In this document: positions 10,935-22,805 of the stretch, piece after piece
Layout: the number at the start of each line of letters is the position of its first letter
How positions within the stretch are numbered: position 1 is the first letter of the stretch
Assembly (NCBI RefSeq): GCF_031755915.1
Contig: NC_083389.1
Location: 21,203,001 to 21,267,000 of the forward strand
Source of the DNA: Ziziphus jujuba
Lineage: Eukaryota; Streptophyta; Magnoliopsida; Rosales; Rhamnaceae
DNA: 64,000 nucleotides
Direction of reading: 5' to 3'
The notes under the pieces: generated by a model
Told to the model about the DNA's origin: nothing
Database searches by the model: none
What the model saw: the letters and a program-made list of their open reading frames with translations, nothing else
Program-made: the position numbers and the translations under genes

Positions 10935-11252
10935 ATAAGTACATTTTGTGATACAAAATAAATATAACAATAAATTCAATCATAAATATATATGATTAAT
11001 TTCTCCAAATCATATAATAAATATTATAAAACAAATATGGTTAAATGATATAAATAGCATAATAAAATTAAATAACACAAATTATACATTCACACACAAA
11101 TACATACATATGTACAACATTTTAGCAAGTATGTACCCATTCTTATATATATATATACACTCATACATATATATACATAAATATATATATATATATATAT
11201 TATATAAATATATTTATCTGTGGATATATCCATACATATATTCACACACATA
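10935..11252. other. AT-rich spacer
   Basis: AT-rich sequence with (TA)n and TACATA runs, densest at 11145-11220. No gene or element domain seen. Confidence 0.6.
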
Positions 11253-11950
11253 TGAAAGATCAAGACAAGGTTTATCTAAGGAGAACAAGGTTTGTGTTTG
11301 TTTGAAATTGATTTTGGAAGTGATATACTCGGCTTGGTTTGAATGAGCTACTAAAGAATTTTCCAGTAAAGCCAATTTGGTGTTTCTTCTGTTTTCAAAT
11401 AGAAAACTAAAGGTATTTTTCAAGAATCAATCTACATAATTCATTGAAATGATAGTACATATATAGCATACAAAAGTGGTGTGAAAGCACACCATGGTCG
11501 GTCTTATGCACCAATGTTTTTCATGTTTTTCATGGTGAAGTAAGCACATGTGTAAAGGTAACTTCATGACATGCTTCATAAGGTGTTGACAAGTGTTGTT
11601 GCCTTATTGAGTATTTCATGGTGAAGTAGTCCTTATGCATGGTGCATATGTCTTCACATGTATTGGAGGAGAAGGAGGCCGAACGGTTAAGCTTTATGTC
11701 ATCAAGCAGCTATCCGTGCCATCATCCTTGTCACCAAGGTGCCTAGGTTTCCTTAAACCCTAACTTGGATAACACACATTAATTAACACATTTTGGTGTC
11801 TTTGTGCACCAGGTTAACTAGCCTAGATTCCACAAAAATTTGGCTTAAATAAAATTCAAAAACAAGCTTAGAAAGAAATCCTTCGGCCAAAACACCTTGC
11901 TCTTGGGTTTGCTTATGTTTCATGGCTAACACTGCCATGATTCTCTAACA
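11253..11950 (-). repeat. 3' LTR of C2
   Basis: In its own direction the LTR starts TGTTAGAGAATCATGG after the purine-rich CCAAGGAGGAT. Its far end is placed at the TG of TGAAAGATCAAG at 11253. It is about 700 bp and clearly homologous to the copy at 12136-12871, including the segment with CTTCATGGTGAAG and the GTGTCTTTGTGCACCA word. Confidence 0.78.
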
Positions 11951-12135
11951 ATCCTCCTTGGAAATGTTAGGCATGATAGGTAGAAGACTCCTAACCTTTT
12001 GATGTCTTTCTTTTGGCAATGGTTATGTGAGAATATCGACCAGTTGATCTTGAGTGGAGCATTGCACCAAGGTTGTTTGCTTGTTTCTTTCAGCTTCCCG
12101 GATGCTATGGTACTTCATAGGAACTTGCTTTTTTT
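11951..12135 (-). pseudogene. C2 RNase H, C-terminal piece
   Basis: Reading on the minus strand gives PMKYHSIREAERNKQ ... TQDQLVDIL ... LPKERHQKVRSLL, the usual end of a Copia RNase H (compare VKYHSLREFEENGE ... ADFFTKPLPKARFETLRKLL in C3). It was separated from the rest of RNase H by the LTR insertion at 12136-12871 and carries an in-frame stop before PLPK. Confidence 0.85.
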
Positions 12136-12871
12136 TGAAAGGATTAGGGCAAGGTTAATCTAAAGCGAACAAGATTTTATGTTCGGAAATTGATTTGGAG
12201 TTTAGATGGTCTCGACTTGCTTTAGTTAAGCTGCTGGAAAATTTTTCAGTTTTGGTCAGTTTGTGTTTCTCTTGGTTTCAAAGTGGAAACTAAGGTATTT
12301 TCTCCAAAATTCAATACAATATTCATTTAGATGTAATACATACTTATAGCATACAAAATAGGTGTGACAAGCACACCATTTGCTGGTTCTAAACACCAAT
12401 ACAAAACAAGTCCTTCATGGTGAAGCAAAACACATGTGTAAAGTAACTTTGCCACATGCTTCATGGTTTGTTGATAAGTGTTACTGCCTCATTGGGTGCT
12501 TCATGTTGAAGTAGTCCCCATGCATGATGACACATGTCCCTCCATGCATTGGATGAGAGGGAGGCCGAATGGTTTGGCTCCATGTCACCAAGTAGCTTCC
12601 ATGTCACCATCTTAGTCATCAAGGTGCTTTTATTTTCCTAACCTCTAATTTGGCTAATACATATCTAATAACACATTTTGGTGTCTTTGTGCACCAACTT
12701 AACAAGCCTAGAATACAACATAAAATGATTTAATCAACTACCTAAGTGAAATACAAACAAACTAAGGAAGTTGCTTCTCGGCCTAGGCATTTAAGCTTGG
12801 TCTTGGGTTTGCCTAGCTTGGTCTCGAGTTTGCATGGTTCATGGCTAACAATTTTCCATGATTCTCTAACA
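12136..12871 (-). repeat. Copia LTR inserted in the C2 RNase H
   Basis: A 736-bp LTR of the same family as 11253-11950, lying between the NPVQH and MKYHS parts of RNase H. It is thus a solo LTR nested in its own relative. Its start in the coding direction is TGTTAGAGAATCATGG. The flanking five-base words (TTTTT and TGTTC) do not match, so the target duplication has decayed or my left edge is off by a few bases. Confidence 0.75.
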
Positions 12872-14155
12872 TGTTCTTCTGTGTTGTACTGGATTTTTGG
12901 TAATGGCAATGGCTAAAGTGTTGTCACAATAAATTGTGGTTGCCTTTGTTTGTTTGCAACCTAAGTCATCAAGCAATTTCCTTAGCCAAATTGCTTGGCT
13001 TGATGCTGCTGCCGCGGAAATATATTCGGCTTCTACTGTTGATTGTACCGTGGTTCCTTATGTGAACTCCATGAAAATGGACTTGAATCAAACATGAACA
13101 AGTAGCTAGAGGTACTCTTCATGTCTTCCAAGCTACGTGCCCAATCACTATCACAATAGCCAACTAGCTCACAAATTCTTCCATGCTTGTGTAGAATTCC
13201 ATAGTTGGCCATGCCTTTCACATACCTTAGAACTCTTTTTGCAGCTTGATAATGGTTCTGAGATGGAGCACGCATGAACCTTGATAATACACTTACAACA
13301 TACATGATATCAGGTCTTGATGCACATAAATAAAGCAACCTTTCTATCAAACTTCTACAAATCATTGAGTTCAAACTTGGCATTTCGAATCATCGTTGCT
13401 TCAACAAACTTGGCATTTTCTAGTTGAAACTTATCAAGCAAGTTTAATGCATATTTTTCTTGAGACAAAAATATACCTTTATTTGTTTGCTTGATCTCCA
13501 AACCTAAGAAATCATTAACTAAGCCAATATTGGACATCTCGAAGGTTTGCTTCACTTTGTCTTTGAACTTTTGGATGGCTTTGATATTACGCCTTGTTAA
13601 GAGCAAATCATCAACATAAAGAGAGATTACCATTTTATCTTCTTGCGAGTTGGCTTTGATATAGAGGGTAGGCTCATTTTCACTTCTTGAAAAACCTTAA
13701 TGAGTTAGAAAATCATCAATTTTTTAATACCAAGCTCTTCGAGCTTGTTTGAGCCCATACAAAGCTTTATGATGCTTGTATTCTTTCTCTTCCTCTCATT
13801 CTTTCACAAAGCCTTCAGGTTTCTCAACATAGACTTCTTCTTCTAATATACCATGTAAAAAGGCTGATTTCACATCCAAATGGTATATTCTCCAAGAATT
13901 ATCGGCGGCATATGCTAAAAGTAGCCAAACAGTTTCATGTCTTACTATCGGTGCAACAATCTCCATGTAGTCTAGTCCATATTGTTAAACATATCCTTTC
14001 ATAACTAATCTTGCTTTATGTTTGTTTAAGGAGCCATCAGGGTTTAGTTTGGTTCTAAAAACCCATTTAACACCTACAACATGCCCATCACTAAGTATTG
14101 TCACCAAACTCCATGTTTTGTTCTTTTTTATCATGTAAAGCTTGTCCTTCATTGC
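12872..14155 (-). pseudogene. C2 reverse transcriptase and RNase H
   Basis: Minus-strand Copia RT-RH. Reading in the coding direction from the right: HLDVKSAFLHGILEEEVYVEKP, HKALYGLKQARRAWY, a stop, then MVISLYVDDLLLTRRN (YVDD catalytic box, near 13633-13610), FLSQEKYALNLLDKF, LLYLCASRPDIMYVVSVLSRF, VGYCDSDWARSLEDMKSTSSY, and in another frame VEAEYISAAAASSQAIWLRK and IYCDNTLAIAI. Breaks lie near 13380, 13060 and around 13640-14000. It is closely related in layout to C3 but from a different Copia group. Confidence 0.85.
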
Positions 14156-15190
14156 AGCTAGCCATTCTTTGTGTTGTGCAGCCTCACAGTATGTTTATAG
14201 ATCAAGTGTTGCCATTCTTGCTCTTTCATAAAGTTCAGCAATTGATTTTGTGCCTCTCTGCCTAACATAGTCTTTATTGGCCGGATCATCATTTCCATCA
14301 TTCTTGACAGTATCAAGGTCACTTTGATCTGTGGAAGGAGTTCTTCATTGAATATAAGTGTTTGTTTCCACTTTATGCTCTTTCCAACTCCAATATGAGT
14401 TCTCATCTATGACAGCATCTCTAGAGACAACAACTTGCATCTTTGATACATTATATATCCTATAGCCTTTTGAAATCGAGCTATAGCCAATAAGAATGCC
14501 AATATTTTCTTTCTTGTCTAGCTTGGACCTTTTGGTGTCATGCACATGCATATAACAAATACTTCCAAAGACTTTTAAATGAGCAATTGAGGGTTTAAAT
14601 CCAGACCATAATTCAGTTGGAGTTTTGGACTCAATTGCCTTACTTGGAAGTCGATTTATAAGGTATACATTTGTGTTGGCACCTTCGGCCCAAAATTTTT
14701 TTGGTAAGTTCTTATCGAACAACAAGCATCTTGACATTTCCATGATGGTACTATTCTTCCTTTCACTAACCCATTTTATTGTGCTGTGTATGGAGTTATA
14801 AGTTGATGTATGATTCCATTTTGCTTGGAAATATCTTGGAAAGTCTTTGAAATATACTCACCACCAATATCGGTTTGAATTACTTTGATGGTTGTTTGAG
14901 CTTGGTTTTCCCACAAGTGTTTTGAATTCATTAAATGTGGTTGCTACTTCTGATTTTTGTTTGAGGAAGTAGATCCAAGATTTTCTTGAATAATCATCAA
15001 TAAAGATGACAAAATACCACCTCTTGGTATGAGTTGTTTCATTCATTGGTCTACACAAATGCGAATGCACTAATTGTAGCTTTCCTTTTGCCTTGCCGAG
15101 AGTTGTCAAAGACAAGGGTTGTCTTTTGAGCTTGCCAAGTTGACAAGTTTGATGGCTGGTGGAATGTTGAATGCCAACATAGGGTGCCTA
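14156..15190 (-). pseudogene. C2 integrase, N-terminus missing
   Basis: Minus-strand Copia integrase. The best-preserved part is 14345-14743 (NLPKKFWAEGANTNVYLINR ... VFGSICYMHVHDTKRSKLDKK ... GYRIYN), the C-terminal half after the catalytic Glu. The core upstream shows LTTLGKAKGKLQLVHSHLC, where the first catalytic Asp of HSD is replaced by His, and RYFVIFIDDYSRK-like wording, interrupted by frameshifts. The zinc-binding CQLGK words appear near 15130-15160, and homology ends near 15190. Confidence 0.82.
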
Positions 15191-15446
15191 TCCTGGGATG
15201 TTTACTAGTCAAATGGCCGGAGATTTGATGGCCAGGGTCATGAGCCATGGGCCACCATACCCTCTGGCATGTGTGGCTTTCCAACATTTAGAAAGGGGCT
15301 TTTTAAGGGGACCTGAGAAAGAGGGAGAGAAAGACAGAGAGAGAGGAAGAGACAGAGCGAGAAGAAAGAGAAATTATTTTGGGAGAGGGGGGAGAGTGTG
15401 TCCTTTGAGGGAGAGGAGAGAGGGAAAAAAAAAAGAAAAGAAAAAG

Positions 15447-15493
<47 letters not shown>

Positions 15494-16052
15494 ATAAAAT
15501 ATATTTTTATTAATGTTTTTTTTTATTACTTTATGGTGACATGTGGCACTTTTCCATCTCGACACGTGGCCCTCTTCCTTCATGACATGTGACACCTTCC
15601 AAGTGGTGACACATGGTGCAAATTAAAGACTTCGTCATTTATTTTACTACCCAATAAGAATCAATTTTGGAAAGCACAAACACAACTTTACAGACCCGTA
15701 AGTTTTCAACTGCGGGTCCAAATTAAGTGTGCCACCAGTCTATAGACTCATTGATGAGCACTTTCATATAACACATGGGTCAACACCAAAATCTATGTAA
15801 CTGAAAAGTCAACTTTGGACTCGTTGATTAGTCCATATTGCACATTGTTTTGATAATAACTTTATGTTCTTAGCTCCAATTTTGGCATGCTACTAGTCTG
15901 CAAACTCATGTCGATGAATACTTTACCATGGTACCTTAGTCAACATGAAATTCCACCACAGTAAAAAGTCAATTATGGACCCACTCGGTCAATCTCGGTC
16001 AAATTTGGTCAAAAATTTAAATTTGGGGCATTTTCTCATGTTAGGTGTTACA
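15191..16052 (-). repeat. Tekay-like LTR fragment
   Basis: Ends on the plus strand with GTTAGGTGTTACA, the reverse complement of an LTR start TGTAACACC. The last ~350 bp match 19560-19741 and 56950-57152 (words such as GCCAC.AGT.TA..AACTC and GGTCAAACTTGGTCAAA). The left part joins C2 abruptly. It contains an (AG)n microsatellite and a cluster of ACACGTGG-type motifs. I place the right edge with more confidence than the left. Confidence 0.6.
15451..15490. repeat. (AG)n microsatellite
   Basis: About 20 AG dinucleotides in a row, preceded from about 15320 by a long imperfect purine tract of GAGA and GAAA words. Confidence 0.95.
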
Positions 16053-16259
16053 TTTATAATGTGATTTTATTTTATATTATCTAGTTTATTATATTATTTT
16101 TTTTAAGTCTCTAGATGAGCAAATATATGTGGTGAAAATGTTAATTGGATCTAGAAGATATGCATAGTGCATATACCACAAATAATTACTAGACAGTAGA
16201 TGATTCATCATTCATGTTAAAAGCATGCATTTGAATATAATGCCTACTTCAAAATTATA

Positions 16260-16934
16260 TGTAACAACCCATCCTGTGAAAATACTTGAAATTTGAATTT
16301 TTAAACGGTTTGACCAAAGTTGACCAAGTTTGACTTTTCTTTTGAAATGAAATTTAACTTCGACCTTTGTGCCACAATATAGAGCTTATCAATAAGAGTT
16401 TTTAGACTACCAGCACGCCTGAGTTCAAATTATGGTTAAAAAGTTATGATTCTTAGAAGTTTTTGAACATTAATATTATATCCATATCAAAACTAGTCAT
16501 GGATTTTTGTTTTTTAGTAATCGATGGGTCTATCTATACATAAGGCATCATGCCTTCATTAAATAAATTGGAAAATACCATTTTATCCCCAAAACCATTT
16601 AGCAGACCTAAAACTTGTGAATTGGGTTGATTTGATAAGTTTTCCAACCCAACTGTGTTAGTCATTTTTCACCAGCTTCTGGCTATTGGAATACAACACG
16701 CATCGACCACCCCTCCTACCCACCTTTTTGCAACCTTGTTCGTGAAATTTCATGATCATTCACTGCTGAACAAGCTCCAATTGGGTCGACGAAGGCGATA
16801 GCAGTGGTGTAGCTAGATTGTTGGAGTTCATGCATTTTCTGACCATTATAGGTCAGGCTATATACCCTTCCCCTCATTTTTGAGCCCTCCGAGCTACAAT
16901 TTAACCTCTGTTTGCCAAAATCTTTCATGGTTTA
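16260..16934 (+). repeat. LTR start fragment, Tekay-like, plus strand
   Basis: Begins TGTAACAACCCATCC, followed by TTTGACCAAAGTTGACC wording as in the starts of the other Tekay-like LTRs, but here on the plus strand. It is cut at 16934 by the minus-strand LTR. No coding sequence was seen in it, nor in the 207 bp between 16053 and 16259. Confidence 0.55.
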
Positions 16935-19741
16935 TGACAAGACCTACCCCAGGGATACTTTCAAGATCTCCTTGTTATCCCGCCTAGTGAAGTCTTATTG
17001 GGCAATCCCTAGAGAATACCTGGTGTGATTTCAATTAAACTACAGGCAAATAAACACATGTAGAATCAAATAATACCTAATATATAATGATAGAGCCACA
17101 ACAACATACAAATCCACAACTATGGTTCACAACTACAGCTCGTCATACTATAGGCCATAACTATACGTACACAATAATGTCACTATCATGTCCAATATTT
17201 AAGTAAAAGCATTCTAAGAGTATTTGTAAAATTTAGAACTACTACTAATGCGAATAAGTTTAGAAAAGTAAAGATAATAGGGAAAAATAAATATTGATGT
17301 TGCTGTGGAAAACATGGAACAAGAAGTGGTACATGAGGTACATTGTCAACTAACTGCCTGAATGTAGGGGAATAGATTTAAAAATAATATAAAATGCGAG
17401 ATAAAGATATCGAAATGATTGACATAGTACATCGAAATGATTGACATAGTACAATAGAAAAACAATATTTTACTTATGTAATTCTTTCTCTTAAGACCTC
17501 CCATTCCACTCTTTTGAAATGTTTTCTGTTTAACAATCATTTCATAAAATCCAAACTTGTACCCCAAATCAATATAAAATCGATGCTCAAATATTTTAAA
17601 TTAATGTCCATTAAAAATATTATAAAACTGGATCAATTATAATTAAATACTGAGCATAAAATAATATAATCATAATTTTATAAAATAATTATAAAAGTGC
17701 AGTAAAATCATAAATATTAGAAAACAGAGAATGTACTTAAAATCATAAACAATGTACCATACGATATACTTAGTGCTGCCAAGTGGTGCACGGTGTCCGG
17801 GAACACCACCAAACAATAAAAGAAAAGAAACCTATGGGATGAACTGACCTCATGATCCTTAGCGTCCTAGACACTTTGTGGTAATACAAATCTATGGGAT
17901 GAACCCACCTTACGACTCTTAGTGAAAGGGAGTTATTGCGACAATAATAAACCTGTTGGATGAACTTAGCACGACCCTTAGTATACTATAGCATCGTAGC
18001 AAATTTGTACACTATAATATAATATTGAATAAAGACACTGGTAATATATGGTACACCAATTAGAAATAATAATATAATATCCATAAATGAATCTTTGTAG
18101 GATTAATACTTTTTCAAATAATATTGTACCATAAAGCATAATTTAATATTCAAGTCTAACCATTTATTTAAATATTCTAAAAAAATTCCAAATCACCATT
18201 TCAAGCCAAAACATAAATACTAATAATGAAATATATATCATCATAAACCATTTTTAAGCATTCAAAAATATAAAATACTTAAACATGCTTAAAAATATAT
18301 AACTTTCAATTCACTTTCTCAAACACAATTATTTTCCAAAATGATTAAAACCTCAATACAAATATCAAGATATTTAAATTCCATGATGTACAGGTTCACT
18401 ATGAACTCATAAGAGTTTGAAACTATTTAAAATGTTGTCAAAAGTCACATAAAATTATAACACAAATATATAAAAGCAAATATTCACATATGCATAAAAC
18501 ATACACTTAGATAAAATAATATATATACATAAAATATCAAAACCATATATATTGTACAAGCATACCTAGAACTATTTAAAAATATAACAACTCAATAGTA
18601 ATGACAATGAGTGCTCCTGCTTCTCTACGGGATTGCTTTCTAGATCAATATGGGTGCCTATAATAAATAAAATATCTCTCATGCTCCAACAACTAAACCA
18701 AAGACATTGATGTGTACCAAATGTTCAAAAAAATTTATACAACTATAAAATTACATAAATTGGACACCGAATGGTCTAATTATAATGTGAACCTTTAGGA
18801 TCTAGTACGCAAAATTGGAGTTTTTTATTCGAAGGCCAATTTTCTAAAATTGAATCTTCTAATGGATCCTATTAGTACCTAGTTATACTAAGCCAACTTC
18901 AATTTTGTCCAAATTGACCCATAGTTGTCTAAACAAGTCTAAATTTACTCGGTATTAAACTAATAGACCCAAAAATAAAAAATTAACAAACGATGTCCAA
19001 ATTTTACAAACTTTATATTAATGACAAGCTTGTGTGGATGGGCAATAAGAATCTAAGTTCAATTTGGTTCAAAAATACCTTTGATAAATGGAAAACTCAT
19101 CAGAAAACTTGGTCATTTTTTCCATTGATAGATCTCTCACATTGTGAAGAATATTGGCAAACGAAGCATGGAATGGATTCAGACGGTCCAATAATTTTTT
19201 TTTTTTTGGGGGGATGGTGGTTGTATGGGTTGATCTGGAATGACTCAAAATTTGGCTAACTTGATGTCGGTAAAATGCATGGCCAGTTGTGTAGATCGAA
19301 GATAATCAAAATTTGAGAAAATAAGGTTAACCAGGTTTTGGCCTTCAAATGGTTCGGGTCGACCTGGTTTGGACCTGTGGAACTTGAAAGAGGTTTCTCA
19401 GATTTGGGGGAAAAAAACAAGTATTTTAGGATTTGTTAACTATTAGGCATGCTTTGTAACCTTTATATAGAACCTTGGGTCACCAGCAGATTAAAATCTA
19501 GGGCTGATTTAGACACTATATAATACTGATGTTTAAAACTTTTCAGAATCATAAATTTTTATCCATATCTCGGAATTTTGTATGCCACTAGTTTATGAAC
19601 TCGTATCGATGTGCTCTACACAATGGTATATAGCTCAAACTAAAATATTAACCATATAAAAGGTTATGTTTAGGATCCATAAATGGTCAAGTTGGTCAAA
19701 CTTGGCCAAAATTTTGGGCATTTTTTGGATAAGATGATACA
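16935..19741 (-). repeat. Tekay-like LTR, ~2.8 kb, minus strand
   Basis: Left edge TGACAAGACCTACCCC and right edge GATGATACA. It parallels the LTR at 54419-57152 along most of its length (ACAATCCCTA.AGAAT near the left, imperfect GGGATGAAC/GGGTGAAAC-type tandem units in the middle, and the GTCACCA.C stretch near the right). In the LTR direction a TATA box lies about 275 bp from the start. A gag relic of the same type and a matching LTR edge at 22541 lie to the right, so this may be the 3' LTR of a minus-strand element spanning to 22657. Confidence 0.68.
19461..19470 (-). promoter_or_regulatory. TATA box of the Tekay-like LTR
   Basis: The minus strand reads TTCTATATAAAGG, a near-consensus plant TATA box about 275 bp into the LTR. 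The sister LTR has CTATATAAT at the matching place (56856-56864). Confidence 0.6.
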
Positions 19742-21080
19742 ATGTACTTTCTTTATGAGAATTTTATCCAGGGAATTTCATAGCTTATTATTAAACATGT
19801 AATGTTGCTGTCTGCACATGGTCCAATCGTTCACAAACCCATATAGCTTCAAATTTTAGAGAAACTAAGAAATTCCCATCAGCATAAACTACTTGTCTTC
19901 GAGATCTAACTCAATCCAACCAAGCTCGCACTTGGAGAATAGTAACGCTATAATGCAAATCATTAAGCATTAACTTTTCAACTCTAAAAGTATAACACTT
20001 TTAACTTGACAAAACAAAAATCAACCTATCGAATACCATAATTACAATACAAAACATACTCTAATGTCTTTACAAATGATCCAAAATAATAAGCAACTTC
20101 TGGTGGAGTGATTAACAACAAATCCACCAAACGTCAATAGTAGCAAGAGAAGACTATCAAACTCTCAAACATAATCACATAAGAACATATCTTTCAATAT
20201 TAGTTCCAATGTCATCTCGTAATCGTCAATACCAGTATTGCACAACTCATAACTTTCCCATTTAGCAATTCACTCCCCAAAACCCATTCATCAAATTGAA
20301 AGGAAAGTTTATAGCTTAAGTCTAATTTCTTCAAACCAAGTGACACAAGGTTAAAACTAAGATTATTCTTTGCTGTCTCCCACCACACTTCTAATACTTG
20401 CGATTATAAGATCCATGTTCCTAGTTGATTATTCAATTTTCTTAACCTTAGCAAACATCATTGTTTTCACCAAATTCATCAAAGTCATAAAACAAAAATT
20501 CTCATTCTTATTCTAATGGAAGGCTTTAGATCTCTTACAAAGCCAAACATAATCCTTGAGAGTGTCAACACCAAAGACTAAGAATCCAAAACATCAAGTC
20601 TAAGTCCCCTCATTATCCCATATATCATTTTTGAGAAAACCGCAAATTCTTCCATTTTCAAATAGACTCCAAGAATTCATACCTTAAATAATAAAGAAAT
20701 TTAAATCTTAATACTAATATCACAACCAAATACTAAGAGCTAATTATTAGATCTTCAAACCATAAGAAAATATTCATCACTTTCTTATACTATAGTTATG
20801 CCCCAAAATCATATTCCTTAAAAGATCAAGTTATCACCAAAAACATTGACCACCTTAGATCCATAAAGCATCGTCAATATAAAACACTCAATCTCCAAGA
20901 AAAAAAAAATATTAAAATCAAGATCTAAAACCATTACTAGAAGCAAGTGCCATAAAACTGCCTTATGAAATTCCCAACTTAATTCTCAACAACTTGTCCC
21001 AAAAAAGATCACCAAAATACATTCATCATTCTCTGTTATATCAGTTCTAATATCGAGATCTTATGAACATTTGACTAGGT
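19742..21080 (-). other. unrecognised interior of a Tekay-like element
   Basis: About 1.3 kb between the 3' LTR and the gag relic. I find no protease, RT, RNase H or integrase motif on either strand. If 16935-22657 is one element, this is where pol should be, so the element would be non-autonomous or pol was replaced. The sequence is moderately AT-rich with no tandem repeat. Confidence 0.4.
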
Positions 21081-22430
21081 TAGAATAACCCTCATATTGG
21101 TGACTCCTTAAAAGAGCTAGAGTCGTCTAGATTTGTGTAACATATCCACAAGAACAAAAGAGTGTGTGGGCCTTAGGTCAATAAAACACTTGCATCCCCA
21201 CCAAACATAGATAATGTACCTGTCATCAGGGGTGGCCTGTGACTTTTGCCTGTTCATAATATACACTTTACCTTTGGTAGGCGGTCTTCCTTTTTAACCT
21301 TTGCCCTAGGCTATGGATGTAGACTGCTATTTGCTGCCAGTAAAGCCACTTGAACTCTAGCCCGTCTTTGTATCCTATCCTCCATACCGCCTAGTCTGCT
21401 AAAACCAGTTTGCTAAAACTGAGCACCTAATCTTAGGGCCCTAACCTGGCTGTGTCCTTGATAGAGCCAATCCTTCTTAAGTGTCCTAACTACCCGTAAT
21501 GAAAGAAAGATCCATCCCACTAGCATGGTCCATCATGCAACTTGCCACAGAAGCTACATGTGGCACAAAAGCTTACTCGACCTGTGGGTCTTTCATAATG
21601 GCTGCTACCATTGCTCACTGTCGAATATCTTGACCCCTAGGTGTGTCCACCTTTTTAGGATCGATTGTCCTTGGGGCTATGTTTAACTCACCTAAATCCT
21701 CTACCGTCTAATGATCTTGAACTAAAGTTACCCCTCTTAGATAATCCCTGGTCGAGGCTTCTCAAAGACAAGCTATCAAATGATCGATGCTTAGACCTAT
21801 GCATCATGGTCTGTCTTTTTACCTCCAGGGTAGCATTTCTCATAGACTAATACGTGGGGTGAACAGCACCTAAGATACTCAATGTTGTAGGCTCATTCAA
21901 ACTGTAAAAAAACCTTATCTTTTTACTGACTTTAACAGAAACTAAGTTGGAATAGAACTTTGATAGCTCCCTGAATCTCTTCTCATACTTAGAAATTTTC
22001 ATGCTATTGTGAGTGAGTGTCTTAAACTTTAGCCTATTAGTCTCAACTAAATTTGGATGGTAGAACTTGGTGTGAAATGTAGCCTTGAACTATTCCCAAG
22101 TATGACATCTTTTGGTCTTATCATACGTCCACCATTTTCTTACCTTTCGTCTAGCATGAAGCTAGCAATCCTAACCCTATCCTAGTCCAGACACTATATA
22201 CCTTTATCTAAGATTTTCTCCATGTCAGCTGTCTAAGATAAGTTGCTATAGGGTCTGTGGATCCATTAAAACCCAATGTTCCAAGTTTAAAAGCCTGATC
22301 AATGGAATACCTAGTAAAGCTACTCCTATTGAGTGATTGAAACAAGCGCTCGACAAGATGCTCCTCATAAGTGAATACATTTGTAGTTCTAGATAAACCT
22401 TGTTAGGAACCATGTCTACTTCCTCGCGTC
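21081..22430 (-). pseudogene. Tekay/Del-like gag relic
   Basis: Read on the minus strand, the capsid core FKATFHTKFYHPNLVETNRLK ... KISKYEKRFRELSKF (about 22120-21950) matches the Retrotrans_gag domain of chromoviruses (W..F...F...Y.P......K...F..L.....S...Y...F..L). Further on, CSFCGKLHDGPC (about 21555-21520) and a damaged G.LGHLRR motif stand where chromovirus Gag has its two zinc knuckles. Stops are frequent. It lies left of a degraded primer-binding-site-like word (TTGGTCTTAATGC) next to the LTR edge at 22541. Confidence 0.7.
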
Positions 22431-22540
22431 ATTAATTAACACTAACAAAAGGGTAGGCATGGAGGGCAAAACACAGAATGAGTTGTACAGTAATGCACGA
22501 CCCCTAAGGAAATTTGAAACCTAAAGCATTAAGACCAAGG

Positions 22541-22657
22541 TGACAATACCTACCCCCGGGATCCTCCCAGGATCTCCTCGGTGAACAAGCCTGATGAAGT
22601 CTTGCTGAACAATCCCTAGAGAATACCTAATAGGACCTCACTTATTAATGCGACAAT
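22541..22657 (-). repeat. Tekay-like LTR edge, truncated
   Basis: Starts TGACAATACCTACCCC and matches the left edges of the LTRs at 16935 and 54419 for about 115 bp (GGATCTCCTCGG, AACAATCCCTAGAGAATACC). It then passes abruptly into a plus-strand CRML LTR. Together with the gag relic it marks the 5' end of the minus-strand element. Confidence 0.65.
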
Positions 22658-22805
22658 CCATAATCTGTTGTGGTGTTTTCGAAATATACCAAGGTTTCTA
22701 TTTACAAGTTGATTAGGGATCAAGGTAGCCATTTAAATCTGAACTTAATTTTGATCGGGACTAATTTAATAGGGTTTAGGAGTAAGTCGAGCTAGGTTTG
22801 TATCA
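22658..22805 (+). repeat. CRML LTR 3' end fragment
   Basis: Last ~150 bp of a plus-strand CRML LTR (TTGTGGTGTTTTCG ... GGTTTGTATCA), followed after two bases by a primer-binding site. Its 5' part is missing. Confidence 0.85.

Larger units (their letters stand above)
11253..15190 (-). mobile_element. Copia element C2, truncated and decayed
   Basis: Minus-strand Ty1/Copia element. Reading left to right on the plus strand: 3' LTR, the RNase H end, an inserted LTR of the same family, the rest of RNase H, RT, and integrase down to its zinc-binding end near 15190. There gag, protease and the 5' LTR are lost and Tekay-like LTR debris begins. The order IN before RT-RH in the coding direction identifies Copia. 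Every domain has stops or frameshifts. Confidence 0.85.

Noticed and set aside
15198..15595. Arg/Glu-rich frame
   Set aside because: Produced by the (AG)n and purine-rich tract.
15530..15620. Short direct repeats considered as a CRISPR-like or satellite array
   Set aside because: Only four degenerate words of about 10 bp; plant nuclear context; better read as clustered promoter motifs.
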